Below, in pieces: positions 62,248 through 64,000 of a stretch of DNA of 64,000 bases. Position 1 is the stretch's first letter, and every line of letters begins with the position of its first letter. Source of the DNA: Hybos culiciformis (lineage: Eukaryota > Arthropoda > Insecta > Diptera > Hybotidae). A model generated the notes under the pieces. The model was not told the origin of the DNA. It saw only the letters and a list, made by a program, of their open reading frames with translations, and did no database searches. The position numbers and the translations under genes were made by a program. Location of the stretch: assembly GCA_964007475.1 (NCBI GenBank), contig OZ023274.1, positions 87,129,936 to 87,193,935 of the forward strand, given 5' to 3'.

Positions 62248-64000
62248 TAATAATTATTATATTACATTTTTATTATTTAATTGCAATTATTAATCTTTTA
62301 ACTATGCGCTGCATATACTTATTTTATAAATGGCATTTTCTGACTTTTATTAGTAAAAATCACTTGTTCATAATTTAATTTACTTTATAATATTTAATTT
62401 TTAAAGTGTGTATAATTAAATTAAAATTTATCATTTCATTTTATATTATTTTTTTTTTTTATAAAATAAATAATGTAATATTAAAAAATAAAAATATAAT
62501 AAATGGAATTTTACCATAAACTAAAATGCTCAATTGAATGGGAAATTCAGCCAAGCATATCACATAATTTTTCATCAAAAAGTGGTTAAAAAAAATTATA
62601 ATTTTTTTCAATCAAATATTTTAAAGAATAAAATTTTCTAGACTTTGTGGGGCCTAGAAACACCTACTTAAAATATTGAAATTTAAAAAATTTTTTTTTT
62701 TAAATTTAAAAATTATCGTCTAGTTCAAGAAATAATAAAAAAAAAAATTGTTTTAATTAATTTTTTCATTTTATTGAACAATAATATTAAAAATAATAAA
62801 ATTTTTAAAAATGGCAAAATTCTGAATCAATTATCTCAGATAAAATTATGTTTTTCTATTAATTTTTTATTTGTAATTATTTCAAATATGTAGATTTATT
62901 ATAAAACGATTGGAAACTACTTTTTTAAGTATAATAATTCTGATTAATGTAAATTAATTTTTTTTTTATTAAGTATCTAAATATTATTCTTTTACTCTTT
63001 TTAAGAGTTTTCAAAAATCTCATTAAACAATATTATTCGATTCAAAATATACTCTGAAAAAAGCTCTGGGGGGTAATGTTACATTGAACAAGAGCTCTTA
63101 TTATAAAATTGTAATTACATATTTAATAATTTCAAATTTTTTTATTTTAACTTTTAACAAATCTTGAATTAAAAAAGAAATCATATTATTTTATGTTGTC
63201 TTAAAAGATAATCTTATTAAGTAGAAAAAAAATTATCACAGAATTTCATAAAGATTACTATGTGCTTAAGGTTTCTGATTACATTGTATGAGACTTGAAT
63301 GTTGGTTAGAAAAAAGACAATTTAAAAAATATGACCATAACGTGTAGATATTTGAAAAGAAATTTTGGTTTTCTAACTCGTCATTGAAAAGCCATGCAAA
63401 AAAAGAATTTATTAAAGGAATGATGTGATTCAGCTTCCATTTCTAGTTCTAAAAACAATACGCAGAAGAGTAAATAAGTTTCTATCTAAATAAAAATTAT
63501 AAGTAATTCTGTTAATGAACTTGAGAATTAGGTCAATCAAACCTACAATTTAGTTTTTCTTTTTTGCGACAAGTTATATGCTTACAATTTAAACTAAAAT
63601 AATAATTTTTTTTACATAAATATATAAGCATTGCATCATTTAGCTTGTTTTAAAACTTTTCATTCTTTTTTCTTTGAAACCATAAAAGTTTATGTATTTA
63701 TTTTCCTTATTTGAATGGGTGATTCACCCTATTATAACATTAGTACCTTGAACTCTTTTCTTCTAAAAGAGTATCATGATAACAAAGTTCGAATACGTTT
63801 TCAACATATTTTTGATTTCGTGAAATAGACTTGAAATGAAATTGTATTCGGAGTATAATAATAAATTACATTAAAATCCATAGTTCTATAAATAAGGAAA
63901 ATACTATATATCTCTTTTCAAAACTATATTCTTCTCATAATATTGACATTAAATTATATAATGTAATGAATGAAATTTTGAAAATAAATTACTAAATCAA

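Larger units (their letters stand above)
55002..64000. other. 9-kb gene-poor region right of Vps28
   Basis: No gene is supported. Two exon-like pieces with good splice borders (57641-57741 and 58858-58905) are discussed as findings. The region holds an 8-bp minisatellite (58144-58217), a complete TTAA-flanked MITE (59979-60713) and an (aat)n run at about 62224-62247. It may be intergenic or an intron of a gene beyond the right edge. Confidence 0.55.

Noticed and set aside
1..64000. Search by eye for tRNA, rRNA, CRISPR or bacterial-type operons
   Set aside because: None seen. The window is eukaryotic nuclear DNA; tRNA detection by eye is unreliable, so a covariance-model scan could still find one.

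Overview
The window is nuclear DNA from an insect. It is very AT-rich, with many homopolymer A/T runs. Its protein genes are split by short GT-AG introns, and the recognisable proteins include insect-type orthologues: a TNF ligand beginning with an Eiger-like N-terminus, an insect-type Cdk2 and a PISSLRE-class Cdk10. The order of insect cannot be fixed from the sequence alone. I rebuilt eight multi-exon or single-exon conserved genes by matching splice sites and reading frame. Every multi-exon model closes to a whole number of codons.

Layout. 1-6.8 kb: no gene, one long hairpin and one tandem repeat. 6.8-12.5 kb: mRpL42 (+, 134 aa) converging on Cdk10 (-, 392 aa, 7 exons), which is head-to-head with Vps33B (+, 600 aa, 2 exons). 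14.6-16.7 kb: an unrecognised secreted/membrane His-rich locus with two possible first exons. 17.9-22.6 kb: NOMO (-, 1192 aa, 5 exons). 22.6-34.5 kb: 12 kb without a convincing gene, holding a complete hAT-type MITE and a foldback repeat. 34.6-42.9 kb: eiger/TNF ligand (+, 475 aa, 7 exons, two large introns). 44.3-44.9 kb: a stand-alone 220-aa ORF related to the aspartic-protease (DUF1758/A17) region of Bel/Pao retrotransposons. 47.1-49.2 kb: Smu1 (+, 509 aa, 7 exons), converging on Cdk2 (-, 301 aa, 5 exons, 49.9-53.0 kb). 54.1-55.0 kb: Vps28 (+, 210 aa, 2 exons). 55-64 kb: no convincing gene, one complete TTAA-flanked MITE.

The genes do not form one pathway. They are a typical insect mixture of housekeeping functions (mitochondrial translation, ER membrane-protein biogenesis, spliceosome, cell cycle, endosomal sorting by Vps33B and ESCRT-I Vps28) plus one signalling ligand (Eiger, JNK pathway).

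The most useful observations beyond the genes are: perfect TGACGTCA palindromes just upstream of three separate genes, two of them paired with a CAGCTGAT element in the same order; several non-autonomous DNA transposons whose termini and target duplications can be read directly; the isolated Bel/Pao protease-like ORF with an altered active-site motif; and the orphan secreted locus with phase-matched alternative first exons. I found no clearly new multi-gene system.
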